Of a stretch of DNA of 47,764 nucleotides, positions 24,175-32,831 are shown piece by piece; the stretch's first letter is position 1; each line of letters opens with the position of its first letter. A program made the position numbers and the translations under genes. This DNA is from Planctomycetota bacterium. GTDB lineage: Bacteria > Planctomycetota > PLA2 > JAEUHO01. The notes beneath the pieces are model-generated. The model saw only the letters and a program-made list of their open reading frames with translations. It made no database searches and was not told the origin of the DNA. The stretch covers positions 1 to 47,764 of the forward strand of contig JANQJW010000057.1 of NCBI GenBank assembly GCA_028281445.1. The letters are read 5' to 3'.

Positions 24175-24202
24175 TTGACCTGTCGCAGGGCTTTGTTAGT
24201 AT
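24175..24202 (+). promoter_or_regulatory. Sigma70-type promoter for the radical SAM gene
   Basis: TTGACC (24175-24180) and TAGTAT (24197-24202) are separated by 16 bases, matching the -35 and -10 consensus at 5/6 and 4/6 positions. The leader to the ATG at 24279 would be about 70 bases. Confidence 0.5.
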
Positions 24203-24278
24203 CTTGTTCGCATGGGGTTGGCGATGCTGCCTCCTCCGCGTTCGTCATCCCGTGCGTCTGTCCCTGTTGAGCCAAGTG

Positions 24279-25412
24279 ATGAACGTGTTCCGACCTGTTG
24301 TCCTGTCTCGTGTTCCCTTGCGGAACGGGAGCCGCGCCCCTCGGGGGCGCGGCTCCTCCTTCAACCCCAGGAATCGCTTCGAGCGATTGCACGTCGAGCC
24401 GCGTGGAGAGGACGAGGACCTCAGTGACATCGAGCACGTACTGGCGCTGGACGAGCCGGAGCGCGTCGAGACGCAGTACCTCCGTGACGCGTCGCGCACG
24501 GTGCTGTCTCGGAACGACAGTCCCGATGTCGGTTTCGACGTCAGCATCAACCCGTACCGCGGCTGCGAGCACGGCTGTGTCTACTGCTACGCGCGGCCAA
24601 CGCACGAGTACCTCGGCTTCTCGTCCGGCGTCGACTTCGAGAGCCGCATTCTCGTCAAGACGGACGCGCCTGAGCTCCTTCGGGCGGAGTTGACGTCGAA
24701 GCGTTGGAAGCCGCAGGTCATCGCGATGAGCGGCGTCACCGACTGCTATCAACCCATCGAGAAGAAGCTCGAGCTGACACGCGGCTGCCTCGATGTGCTG
24801 CGCGAGTTCCGCAACCCCGTAGGCATCGTGACCAAGAACCATCTGGTCACTCGCGACGCGGACATCCTCGCCGACATGGCCGCGTGGCAGGGTGCGTCCG
24901 TGTCGATCTCCATCACCACCCTCAACGGCCATCTTGCGCGCAAGATGGAGCCGCGCGCATCCGGTCCCGCGCACCGGCTGCACGCCATCCACTATCTGGC
25001 GGAGCGAGGCATCCCGGTCGGCGTGATGGTGGCGCCGGTGATTCCTGGTCTGACCGATGACGAGATCCCGGCCATCCTCGAAGCCGCGGCTAGCGCCGGC
25101 GCGACGCGTGCGAACTTCATCGTCATGCGCCTGCCGCACGCGGTGAAGGACGTCTTCGCGGACTGGCTCGAGCGCCACGCGCCGCACCGCAAGGAGAAGG
25201 TCCTTTCTCGAATCAAGCACCTTCGCGGAGGCAATCTGAACGATCCTCGCTTCGGATCTCGCATGCGTGGCGAGGGACCCTTCGCCGAGCAGATCGCCGA
25301 TCTCTTCCGCATCTCCGCGAAGCGCCATGGCCTTCCAACCGAAGGCCCGCCGCTCGCCACCCAACACTTCCAGCGGTCGTCCCCACAGCTGCAGCTCTTC
25401 GCCACCGCGTAG
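24279..25412 (+). CDS. PA0069-family radical SAM protein, 377 aa
   Basis: A CxxxCxxC cluster (C96, C100, C103 in YRGCEHGCVYCYARPTHEY) binds the [4Fe-4S] cluster used to cleave SAM. Upstream motifs DVSINPYRGC and downstream GVTDCYQPIEKKLELTR, GIVTKNHLVTRD and VAPVIPGLTD are characteristic of the SplB-like PA0069 family. The ~80-residue N-terminal arm is basic and includes RAPRGRGSSFNP. The reaction is not known. ATG 24279 is the first Met after the predicted promoter. A hairpin repeat starts at its stop codon. Confidence 0.9.
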   Translation: MNVFRPVVLSRVPLRNGSRAPRGRGSSFNPRNRFERLHVEPRGEDEDLSDIEHVLALDEPERVETQYLRDASRTVLSRNDSPDVGFDVSINPYRGCEHGCVYCYARPTHEYLGFSSGVDFESRILVKTDAPELLRAELTSKRWKPQVIAMSGVTDCYQPIEKKLELTRGCLDVLREFRNPVGIVTKNHLVTRDADILADMAAWQGASVSISITTLNGHLARKMEPRASGPAHRLHAIHYLAERGIPVGVMVAPVIPGLTDDEIPAILEAAASAGATRANFIVMRLPHAVKDVFADWLERHAPHRKEKVLSRIKHLRGGNLNDPRFGSRMRGEGPFAEQIADLFRISAKRHGLPTEGPPLATQHFQRSSPQLQLFATA

Positions 25413-25491
25413 GGGCGATCCTCATGGGCGCCCCGCGACGTTCGTGCCGAAACAGAACGGTCCCTGTGTGGGCGGCCCTTGTGGCCGCCCC
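25409..25491. repeat. Two copies of a dispersed hairpin repeat
   Basis: Copy A (25409-25434) starts in the stop codon: gtaggggcgatcctcatggg then cgcccc. Copy B (25468-25491) has a perfect stem ggcggcc-cttgt-ggccgcc (25471-25489). Further members lie at 35318-35342 and 42551-42707. The family consensus is gtaggggcg-n-cccttgtg-n-cgcccc. Copies sit after gene ends and may stop transcription. Confidence 0.8.
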
Positions 25492-25508
25492 TGCGGCTCA
25501 TCGAGCGT

Positions 25509-27890
25509 CTACAGGAGCCCTGCGAACGCCACGGCAAAGGCACCCGCGGCGAGCCCGCTGATGAGGTTGACGGCGTCGTTGGTCATCCACCCGAGTCCGC
25601 TGTGGTGCTTCGTGCGTCGGCCCTCGAAGCGGTGGACCTCGACGACCTCGCCTGTTTCGGGATCGACTCCGCGGTACTGGACGAGGCTGCCGAGCACGCT
25701 GTCGAGCAGGCAACCAATGACACCCGCGGTGGCGATGGCGCCGACGTAGGCGAACGACGCGCCTGTTGTCACCGCGTAGGCCGTGGGGGCCAGCAGGGCG
25801 CCGCCGGCCGACGCAAGCTGTCCTAGGTTGGTCACGCCGCCGCTCTCCCCACGCTTCACCGGGCGCTTGCTGAACATGCGCCACGGCTTGCCGCCCCAGC
25901 GCACACCGACCTCGGTGGCGCACGTGTCGCTGCCGAGGCACGCCAAGGCGCCGAGGAAGAACGCCAGACCGTGCGCCGGGAATCCGAGCACAGCGATCGC
26001 GATGCCGAGCAACGCGGGCACGCCGTTGCAGAAGACCTGCTGCAGGTTGCGCGCGTCGGCACGCTCCGGACCGGGGAGCTTTCCAAGAAGGCTGGCGAAG
26101 ACGAACGGGGCGAAAAGGGCGGCCAGGCCACCCCAGCCGAAACGCCATCCGGTGGCGATGCCGAGCAGGCCGGCGGCCGTCGCGCCCGCGGGCGTCAGCC
26201 ACCGGAGGCGCATGCTGACGAGCGCGAAGAGCGCCAGGCTCCCGGCGAGCAGGGCGAGACCTCCCGGCTCGGCCAGGGCGTGGGGAAAAACAGGTTCGGG
26301 CATGGGCGCGGCGCGCGCATGGTACTCCGCTGCATCCCACATCGGGACGGCCTCACGATCCGGGGCTACGAACAGGTGCGCCAGGAGCAGGCAGAGACCA
26401 AGTCCGGCAGCGCATGCGATTCGGCGGGGTGCGCGCACACACAACCCGAATGCGACGACGTACGCACACAGCCATCCCGGAGACGGAGCGGCGACCGGGA
26501 GCGTTCCGAGTCCGATGTCCGTTGCGGCCGCAAGGAGAGTGCGCAGCGTCTCCGTCGAGAGCGCGAATCCGGTGGCAACCGCGCTCGCGAGGACCGGAAC
26601 CGGCGCGAGCAGCAGCAGCGAGAAGCCCAGGCCGAGCGTCACGGCGGCAAGAGGGATCGCCGGGAGGGACAGCACGGCGCCGGCAGGGCACAGCCGGCCG
26701 ATGTGCACCGCCACAAGAGGCGCCGTTCCGAGCCAGGCGGCGCACGCCACACACAACGCGCCGCGGATCGGCGCACGGCGGCGCGACACGCCGGGCACGG
26801 CAGGGGGCAGGGGTACCAGCGCGTCGTACATGCGCGGTGCCAGCGTCAAGATCGCAATCACCGCCGCGAACGACAGTTGAAACGAGACGCGGGGCAGGGC
26901 CGCGGGCTCGATGAGGAGGATGGATGCGGCAACCAGCGACAGCACGCCCATGCTGCGCGGCGGTCGCCCCAGAAGCCGGCCGGCGAAGTAGACGGCCGCG
27001 GCGCATCCAGCGCGCACGGCCGAGGGCGGCGCGCCGGTGAACGGCACGTAGAGCAGCGCGGTCAGGAACCCGAGAAGCCACGTCGTACGGATCGATGCGC
27101 CAAGGCGCGCGACGATCCAGGTCACCCCCGCAAGCAAGAGCCCCACGTGAATGCCCGACACGGCCAGCAGATGTGCTTGCCCCGCAGACCGGAACACCGT
27201 CCGGTCCCTGCGGTCGAGCGCCGTGCGGTCTCCAAGAAGCAGGGCTCGCGCGAGGCCCGCGTCGCGTGGCTCCAGCCACGTATCGAATGTGCGAGCAGCG
27301 CGGCCCCGCAACCGGCTGAGCGGGTCGGTCGGCGCGTGCCCGAGAACGGTCAGCGCCCGCCCGTCGGGCAGTCGACCGCTCGGCAGATAGCCGCCGCGGC
27401 GGGCCAGGTGGACGACGCATCGCACGCGCGTTCGTGGCTCCAGGCGGGGGAGGGCACCGCCGCGGTTGTCATCGTTCCAGAGCGTGATGCGCACCGGCAG
27501 CCGCACATGCAGCGTGCGTTGCCCGCGCCCGATCCGATCCACGTCGAGCGTGAAGCGCCACGCGCCACGACCCTGCGCAGGCGGTGCGCGCACACGGCCC
27601 TCGACCTGATACCAGGCCGGCAGTGCCAGTGTGTGCGAGGTCGAAGGCGCCGCTGCGAGAGCGCTGTGGCCCGCGACGAACCCGATGAGGAGCGCCAGCG
27701 TGGTAGCGGGTCGGATGGCCCGCAACAGGAACATGGGGACCAGTGCGCAGCCGACGGGCAAGCCGGTGGCGGCCGCGGCGACCCCGGCTGCGAGCGCTGC
27801 AGCGATCGGCGTGAGGGGGTCCTGTGCCTTGCGGACGTCGGGAAGCGGGGGCATCGCGCCTTTGCATCGCGCCGACCGGCGTAGCGGCAA
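25509..27890 (-). CDS. ComEC/Rec2 competence-domain protein fused to DUF92, 793 aa
   Basis: Residues ~30-190 form a DUF4131-like N-terminus. Residues ~205-505 form the ComEC membrane competence domain (ALLLGDRTALD, LLAVSGIHVGLLLAG, LPRVSFQLSFAAV). The usual metallo-beta-lactamase domain is absent. From ~540 to the end the protein is instead a complete DUF92/TMEM19-type membrane domain: LGSDTCATEVGVRWGG (655-667), RPVKRGESGGVTNLGQLAS (676-694) and LLDSVLGSLVQYRG (728-741). ComEC moves DNA across the inner membrane; DUF92 relatives include plant VTE6 phytyl-phosphate kinase. No stop separates the parts. M13 (27854) is an alternative start. Not recognised as a known fusion. Confidence 0.85.
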   Translation of the reverse strand: MPLRRSARCKGAMPPLPDVRKAQDPLTPIAAALAAGVAAAATGLPVGCALVPMFLLRAIRPATTLALLIGFVAGHSALAAAPSTSHTLALPAWYQVEGRVRAPPAQGRGAWRFTLDVDRIGRGQRTLHVRLPVRITLWNDDNRGGALPRLEPRTRVRCVVHLARRGGYLPSGRLPDGRALTVLGHAPTDPLSRLRGRAARTFDTWLEPRDAGLARALLLGDRTALDRRDRTVFRSAGQAHLLAVSGIHVGLLLAGVTWIVARLGASIRTTWLLGFLTALLYVPFTGAPPSAVRAGCAAAVYFAGRLLGRPPRSMGVLSLVAASILLIEPAALPRVSFQLSFAAVIAILTLAPRMYDALVPLPPAVPGVSRRRAPIRGALCVACAAWLGTAPLVAVHIGRLCPAGAVLSLPAIPLAAVTLGLGFSLLLLAPVPVLASAVATGFALSTETLRTLLAAATDIGLGTLPVAAPSPGWLCAYVVAFGLCVRAPRRIACAAGLGLCLLLAHLFVAPDREAVPMWDAAEYHARAAPMPEPVFPHALAEPGGLALLAGSLALFALVSMRLRWLTPAGATAAGLLGIATGWRFGWGGLAALFAPFVFASLLGKLPGPERADARNLQQVFCNGVPALLGIAIAVLGFPAHGLAFFLGALACLGSDTCATEVGVRWGGKPWRMFSKRPVKRGESGGVTNLGQLASAGGALLAPTAYAVTTGASFAYVGAIATAGVIGCLLDSVLGSLVQYRGVDPETGEVVEVHRFEGRRTKHHSGLGWMTNDAVNLISGLAAGAFAVAFAGLL

Positions 27891-27977
27891 CGCCCCGTCG
27901 TGCTCCGGGGCTGCAGACCGCTTCGAGTTCTACCGATCCATTGCTAGGTGAGCGAGGCGTAAGTTCTTTACGAAGTC

Positions 27978-29585
27978 ATGGTTAAGAGAAGCGACACTCC
28001 CAATCCGGCATGCAGCGCAGACCACGAGGTTGTCGTGCCCCTCGCCGGCGAGGACGGAGAGCGCGTCCTTGCCGCCCTGAAGACCGCGTTCCGGACGTGC
28101 ATCGACGAGACCCCGGTGCGGCGGCGTGTCTTCTATGACACCTTCGATCGGCGCCTGGCCGGCGACTCGGGCGTCCTGTGTGCGACCGAGGCAGCGGGTC
28201 AGAGCGACCTGCTGTGGTTGTCCCAGACCGGCGCCGTGTTGCGGCGCCTGCGTACCGAGCGCGAGCCGGGCTTTACCTGGGATCTCCCGGAGGGGCCGTT
28301 TCGCGATGCGCTCGAACCCATCGTCGAGATGCGCCGCTTGCTGCCGCTCGCGGAGGTCCATGGTGACGCGGTCGCGCTGCGCGTCCTCGACAGCAAGGAC
28401 AAGACAGTCGCGCGGCTCACGCTCGAGCGGTGGACGGCGCGACACGAGGGGACGGCGTCTCCCGTGCGTCTTCCGGAACACCTACGAGTCAGCGCCGTGC
28501 GCGGCTATGAGAAGCGTTTCCGCAGGCTCCTCCAGTTCCTCGAGCAGGAGCTGGGACTGAAGCGCGGCTCGTCAGGCGGTCCGTTGGCCGGACTCCCTCT
28601 AGAAGCCAGGCCGCGCGTGTCCTCCAAGCTCTGGATCCCGCTCGAGCCCGGCCTGCGTTCAGACGAAGCGGTCAAGCGCATCCACCGTGTCCTGCTCGAT
28701 GCCATGCTCCGCAACGAAGACGGCACGCGACTGGACCTCGACTCGGAGTTCCTCCACGACTTCCGCGTCGCCATCCGGCGCACCCGCGGTGCGCTGTCAC
28801 AGCTGCGAGGGGTCTTTCCTTCGGCCGTCGAAGAGCACTTCAAGGGGGAGTTCCGCTGGCTCGGCGGCTGCACGGGGCCGACGCGGGACCTGGACGTCTA
28901 CCTGCTCAAGCTCCCGAGCTACGAAGCGGCCGTGGCGCGGGCTGCGCGACCCCACCTGGCGCCGCTCCGCGAACACCTCGTGGCGTGTCAACGCACCGCT
29001 CAGGCCGAACTCGCGGCTGCATTGGATAGCGACAGGTATCGGCGCTTGATCGAAGCCTGGGCGCGCTTCCTGGACCAGCCGGTGCCGCGGCGCTCGATGC
29101 TGCCCGACGCAGGCCGGCCGATCCGCGCCTTCGCAGCCGAGCGCATTCTGCGCGTGCACCGAAAGATCGTGAAGCAGGGCCGGCGCATCACCGATGCTTC
29201 GCCTGCGGACGACTTGCACGACGTGAGGCTGCGGTGCAAGAAGCTCCGCTACCTGATGGAGTTCACCCGCGCCGTCTTCGATCGCAAGGACATCGACACC
29301 CAGATCAAGACACTCAAGCGCCTCCAGGAAAACCTCGGAGACTTCAACGACCTCGAGGTGCAGGCCGCGTCGCTGGGGACCATGGCCGAGGACATGGCGC
29401 GCGCCGGACGCGCGCCCGTCGAGACGATCATGACGATGGGCCGGCTTACCGAGACCTTCGAGCGGGGCCAGCAAGAAGAGCGACGCCGCTTCGCGACCCG
29501 CTTCGCGGAGTTCGACGCGCCCGAGTGCCGCGCGCGGGTGCGACGCCTCTTCGCACCGCGGAATGAACCTGGAGAGACTCAATGA
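27978..29585 (+). CDS. CYTH-like plus CHAD-domain protein, 535 aa
   Basis: Residues ~15-200 look like a degenerate CYTH/triphosphate-tunnel module (RRRVFYDTFDRRLAGDSGV, KDKTVARLTLERW). The CHAD domain (~230-530) has its conserved-His helices: FLHDFRVAIRRTRGALSQLR, GPTRDLDVYLL, LHDVRLRCKKLRYLMEF and LKRLQENLGDFNDLEVQ. CHAD domains bind polyphosphate and localise to polyphosphate granules in several bacteria. The last codons overlap the start of a ParA-type ATPase (ATGA), so the two products are made together. It is divergent from comEC with an 87-bp gap. Confidence 0.88.
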   Translation: MVKRSDTPNPACSADHEVVVPLAGEDGERVLAALKTAFRTCIDETPVRRRVFYDTFDRRLAGDSGVLCATEAAGQSDLLWLSQTGAVLRRLRTEREPGFTWDLPEGPFRDALEPIVEMRRLLPLAEVHGDAVALRVLDSKDKTVARLTLERWTARHEGTASPVRLPEHLRVSAVRGYEKRFRRLLQFLEQELGLKRGSSGGPLAGLPLEARPRVSSKLWIPLEPGLRSDEAVKRIHRVLLDAMLRNEDGTRLDLDSEFLHDFRVAIRRTRGALSQLRGVFPSAVEEHFKGEFRWLGGCTGPTRDLDVYLLKLPSYEAAVARAARPHLAPLREHLVACQRTAQAELAAALDSDRYRRLIEAWARFLDQPVPRRSMLPDAGRPIRAFAAERILRVHRKIVKQGRRITDASPADDLHDVRLRCKKLRYLMEFTRAVFDRKDIDTQIKTLKRLQENLGDFNDLEVQAASLGTMAEDMARAGRAPVETIMTMGRLTETFERGQQEERRRFATRFAEFDAPECRARVRRLFAPRNEPGETQ

Positions 29586-30352
29586 CGGTTGTCGCCTGTT
29601 ACAGCCTCAAGGGCGGCGTCGGCAAGACCGCTGCCGCCGTGAACCTTGCCTACCTCTCAGGCCGGGAAGGGGCGCGCACGCTCGTCTGGGACCTCGATCC
29701 CCAGGGCTCCGCGTCCTTCTACTTCCGCGTGAAGCCGAAGATGCGCGGCGGCTTCCAGCGCGTCATCCGGCGCAAGAAGGACCCGCGCCGGGCGATCCGC
29801 GGTACGGACTTCCAGGGACTGGATCTCCTGCCCGCGGACTTCGCCGCGCGAAACCTGGATCTGCTGCTCGATCGTTCCAGGAGGCCGAAGCGCGAGCTCT
29901 CGCGTTTCCTGCGCGCGCTCCGCAAGGAGTACGACCGCGTCTTCATCGACTGCACACCGAGTATCGGCCTGGGGGCGGAGGGCGTGTTCCGTGCGGCGGA
30001 CGTGCTCGTCGTACCGACCATCCCGACGACACTCTCCATGGAGACCCTCGATCGGCTGAAGAAGCACTTCCGCTCGAAGAAGCGCCGGCCGGGCGCCGTC
30101 TGGCCGTTCTTCAGCATGGTCGATTCGCGCAAGACGCTCCATCGCGACATCTGCGAACGCGACGGGTCCCTGCCGTTCAAGTTCCTCGAATCGCGTATCC
30201 CGTACTCGAGTGACGTCGAGCGAATGGGCGTCCACCGCGCCCCGGTCCAGACCTTTGCCGCGGCCAGCGCGGCGGGACAGGCCTATCGCAGCCTGGCCGA
30301 TGAGATCGCGGGCCGGCTGTCGAAGGGACGCAAGGCGGAGAGCGCCGCGTAA
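29582..30352 (+). CDS. ParA/MinD-family ATPase coupled to the CHAD gene, 256 aa
   Basis: Deviant Walker A KGGVGKT (10-16) with the signature Lys10 of ParA/MinD ATPases, Walker A' DLDPQGSA near 38-45, and Walker B VFIDCTPSIG near 120-129. The family forms ATP dimers on DNA or membrane and positions chromosomes, plasmids, carboxysomes and other cargos. No ParB or centromere-like repeats are nearby, so chromosome segregation is unlikely. A basic stretch (HFRSKKRRP) could bind DNA. The ATGA overlap with the CHAD gene ties it to a polyphosphate-binding partner. Confidence 0.92.
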   Translation: MTVVACYSLKGGVGKTAAAVNLAYLSGREGARTLVWDLDPQGSASFYFRVKPKMRGGFQRVIRRKKDPRRAIRGTDFQGLDLLPADFAARNLDLLLDRSRRPKRELSRFLRALRKEYDRVFIDCTPSIGLGAEGVFRAADVLVVPTIPTTLSMETLDRLKKHFRSKKRRPGAVWPFFSMVDSRKTLHRDICERDGSLPFKFLESRIPYSSDVERMGVHRAPVQTFAAASAAGQAYRSLADEIAGRLSKGRKAESAA

Positions 30353-30385
30353 CACCTTCGCCGGCTTGGGCGTATGCTTCCGCCC

Positions 30386-31399
30386 ATGGCGAGAGACCCG
30401 CACGAGACCGGACGGGACGTGGTGGCTCAGGAGCGTGATGCCCTGGCCGGGCTGCACGAGCGCATGCCGGCCATGGCCGCTGCGTTCGACAAGGCGGTCG
30501 GGCTGATCCTCGACTGCGCCGGACGCGTGATCCTCTGCGGCATGGGCAAGTCCGGCCAGATCGGGCGGAAGATCGCAAGCACGCTGGTCTCGACCGGCAC
30601 GCCGAGCTCGTTTCTGCATCCCGCCGAGGGGTTCCACGGCGACGTCGGCATCGTGACGTCGCGCGATGTCGTGATCGCCATCAGCAACTCGGGCTCGACG
30701 CGCGAAGTCCTCGAGCTCGTTCCCGTAATGCGCAACCTCGGGGCGAAGGTGATCGCATTGACCGGGGCGGCGAACGGCGCGCTGGCGCAGGAGGCCGACG
30801 TGGCGTTGTGCTGGGGCGAGATGCGCGAGGCCGACTCGACCGGTCTCGTACCCACGGTGTCCGCGGCCTTGACGCTGGGACTGGGCGACGCACTCACCGT
30901 CGCCGTCATGGAGCAGCGGGGCTTCGGCGTCGGCGACTACCAGTTGTTTCATCCGAGCGGCGCCATCGGAACCAAGCTCACGATGCGCGTGCTCGATCTG
31001 CTGCGTGGTCCGCACACGAATCCGTGCGTGCAGGCGACAGCGACCTTCGGAGAAGCGCTCGAGGTCGTCACGCGTAACACGCTCGGTGGGGTGAGCATCG
31101 TCGACGACGCGGGCAAGCTCGTCGGGATCATCACGGACGGTGACGTGCGCCGCTGCATGCAGGTCGCGTCGGGGTCCGTTGCCGATCTCCTGGCGCGGCC
31201 GGTGAGCGAGCTGATGACCGCCGATCCAACGGCCGTGCGTGCCGAGTCGCTGGCGATCGACGCCCTCCGGACGATGGAGGATCGAAAGCCGACGCCCATC
31301 ATGCTCCTCCCCGTGATCGACGAGGAAGACCGGGCAGTCGGGATGGTGCACCTGCACACATTGGTCCAGGCGGGTTTGACCTCCGACCGGGGCCGCTGA
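30386..31399 (+). CDS. kdsD: D-arabinose-5-phosphate isomerase (KdsD/KpsF), 337 aa
   Basis: Interconverts D-ribulose 5-phosphate and D-arabinose 5-phosphate, the first step towards KDO. The N-terminal SIS domain (~45-175) has CGMGKSGQIGRKIASTL, FLHPAEGFHGDVGIV and AISNSGSTREV. Two CBS domains follow (~205-330; VVTRNTLGGVSIVDDAGKLV, GIITDGDVRR). Length is normal for the family. It is followed after 10 bases by a phosphohexomutase gene, so both probably feed surface polysaccharide or LPS synthesis. ATG 30386 is preferred over 30374. Confidence 0.93.
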   Translation: MARDPHETGRDVVAQERDALAGLHERMPAMAAAFDKAVGLILDCAGRVILCGMGKSGQIGRKIASTLVSTGTPSSFLHPAEGFHGDVGIVTSRDVVIAISNSGSTREVLELVPVMRNLGAKVIALTGAANGALAQEADVALCWGEMREADSTGLVPTVSAALTLGLGDALTVAVMEQRGFGVGDYQLFHPSGAIGTKLTMRVLDLLRGPHTNPCVQATATFGEALEVVTRNTLGGVSIVDDAGKLVGIITDGDVRRCMQVASGSVADLLARPVSELMTADPTAVRAESLAIDALRTMEDRKPTPIMLLPVIDEEDRAVGMVHLHTLVQAGLTSDRGR

Positions 31400-31409
31400 G
31401 GAGGATTCG

Positions 31410-32831
31410 ATGAGTCTCGACGCCGTCCAGCTCAAGCCCACGCTGTTTCGCGAGTACGACCTGCGCGGCCGCGTGCCCGACTACTTCCCGGACGCCCAGG
31501 ACGAGCTCTCCGACGACGGCATGCGGTTCCTGGGCCGCGGCTACGGCACGCTGGCACAGCGGCGCGGACTGAAGCGCGTCGTTCTCTGCCACGACCTGCG
31601 CCACTACAGCGCGCGTCTGCGCGACTGCTTCGCCGAGGGGCTTGCCGCAACGGGCATGCACGTGCAGGACATCGGCTGCGGACTCTCGCCGACTCTGTAC
31701 TTCGCCCAGATCCACCTCGACAGCCCCGCCGGCGTCATGATCACGGCGAGCCACAACCCGCAGGGGTGGAGCGGCCTCAAGATGTCGCTCAACTACATCC
31801 AGACGATGCTTCGTCCGGACATCGAGGAACTGCAAGCGATCTGCGCCAGTCGCGAGTTCACGACGGGCGAGGGGCACATCGAGTCTGTCGACGTGCGCCA
31901 GGCCTACCTGGACGACATGACATCCCGCGTGAAGCTCGAGCGGCCGCTCAAGATCGTGCTCGATCCGGGCAACGGGACGGCGGCTCTCTTCTGCGTCGAG
32001 GCGTTCGAACGCGCAGGCGTCGATGTCGTGCCGCTCTTCTGCGATCCGGATCCGGACTTCCCCAACCACTTCCCCAACCCCAGCGAGGTCGCGGCGCGCG
32101 CTGCCGTGCGCGAAGCGGTCGTGCGCGAAGGCGCCGATCTCGGCTTTTCGTTCGACGGCGACGGCGACCGCCTGGGCGTGCAGGATCACACTGGTGCGTT
32201 CATCAATGCCGACCGCGTCTTGATGCTGCTGACGCGTCCGGTGCTCGCGCGCCATGCAGGCGCGCCGGTCGTGTTCGACGTGAAGTGCACACAGGCGCTC
32301 GCCGAAGACGTGGAAGCGCACGGCGGCCGGCCCGTGATGTGGAAGACCGGGCACTCCTACATCAAGTCGAAGATGGTGGAGGAGGATGCACCCATCGCGG
32401 GCGAGCGCAGCGGACACCTCTTCATCCGCGACGGCTTCCACGGCTACGACGACGGCATCTTCGCGGGTCTGAGACTCGCCGAGTACCTGGCTTCGCAGGA
32501 TCGCTCGCTCGTGGAGCTCCTGGCCGACGCGCCGCAGTACGTCACCAGCCCGGAGATCAACGCGGACTGTCCTGATGAGGTCAAGTACGACGTCATGGAG
32601 CGGGTCGTCGCGGACTTCAGGGAGGCGTACGGCGATCGGGTCAACGACATCAACGGCGCGCGCGTCTCGTTCGACGACGGCTGGGGCCTCGTGCGACCGT
32701 CGTCCAACCTGCCCGAGCTCGTCCTCGTGTTCGAGGGGCGGACGGAGGAGGTCATGAACCGCATCAAGGAGGAGTTCCGCGAGCGGCTCAAGGCCTACCC
32801 GGAGATCGGGGCACAGTGGCACAACGAGTAA
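31410..32831 (+). CDS. Phosphomannomutase/phosphoglucomutase, 473 aa
   Basis: An alpha-D-phosphohexomutase of the AlgC/ManB type, interconverting hexose 6- and 1-phosphates through a phosphoserine. Catalytic loop GVMITASHNP with Ser114; metal loop DGDGDR (249-254); sugar loop GERSGHLF; phosphate loop RPSSNLPELVLVFEG near the end. The N-terminal FREYDLRG is typical. AGGAGG sits 6 bases before ATG. The 3' end overlaps the GTG of the acylase gene by 16 bases. Confidence 0.93.
   Translation: MSLDAVQLKPTLFREYDLRGRVPDYFPDAQDELSDDGMRFLGRGYGTLAQRRGLKRVVLCHDLRHYSARLRDCFAEGLAATGMHVQDIGCGLSPTLYFAQIHLDSPAGVMITASHNPQGWSGLKMSLNYIQTMLRPDIEELQAICASREFTTGEGHIESVDVRQAYLDDMTSRVKLERPLKIVLDPGNGTAALFCVEAFERAGVDVVPLFCDPDPDFPNHFPNPSEVAARAAVREAVVREGADLGFSFDGDGDRLGVQDHTGAFINADRVLMLLTRPVLARHAGAPVVFDVKCTQALAEDVEAHGGRPVMWKTGHSYIKSKMVEEDAPIAGERSGHLFIRDGFHGYDDGIFAGLRLAEYLASQDRSLVELLADAPQYVTSPEINADCPDEVKYDVMERVVADFREAYGDRVNDINGARVSFDDGWGLVRPSSNLPELVLVFEGRTEEVMNRIKEEFRERLKAYPEIGAQWHNE

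Noticed and set aside
29582..30352. Chromosome-partition parAB locus or replication origin
   Set aside because: No ParB, no parS-like repeats, no dnaA or dnaN nearby; the ATPase is coupled to a CHAD gene instead.
29657..31441. 594-codon antisense open frame
   Set aside because: Antisense to the ParA and kdsD genes, both strongly supported; its length reflects high G+C.
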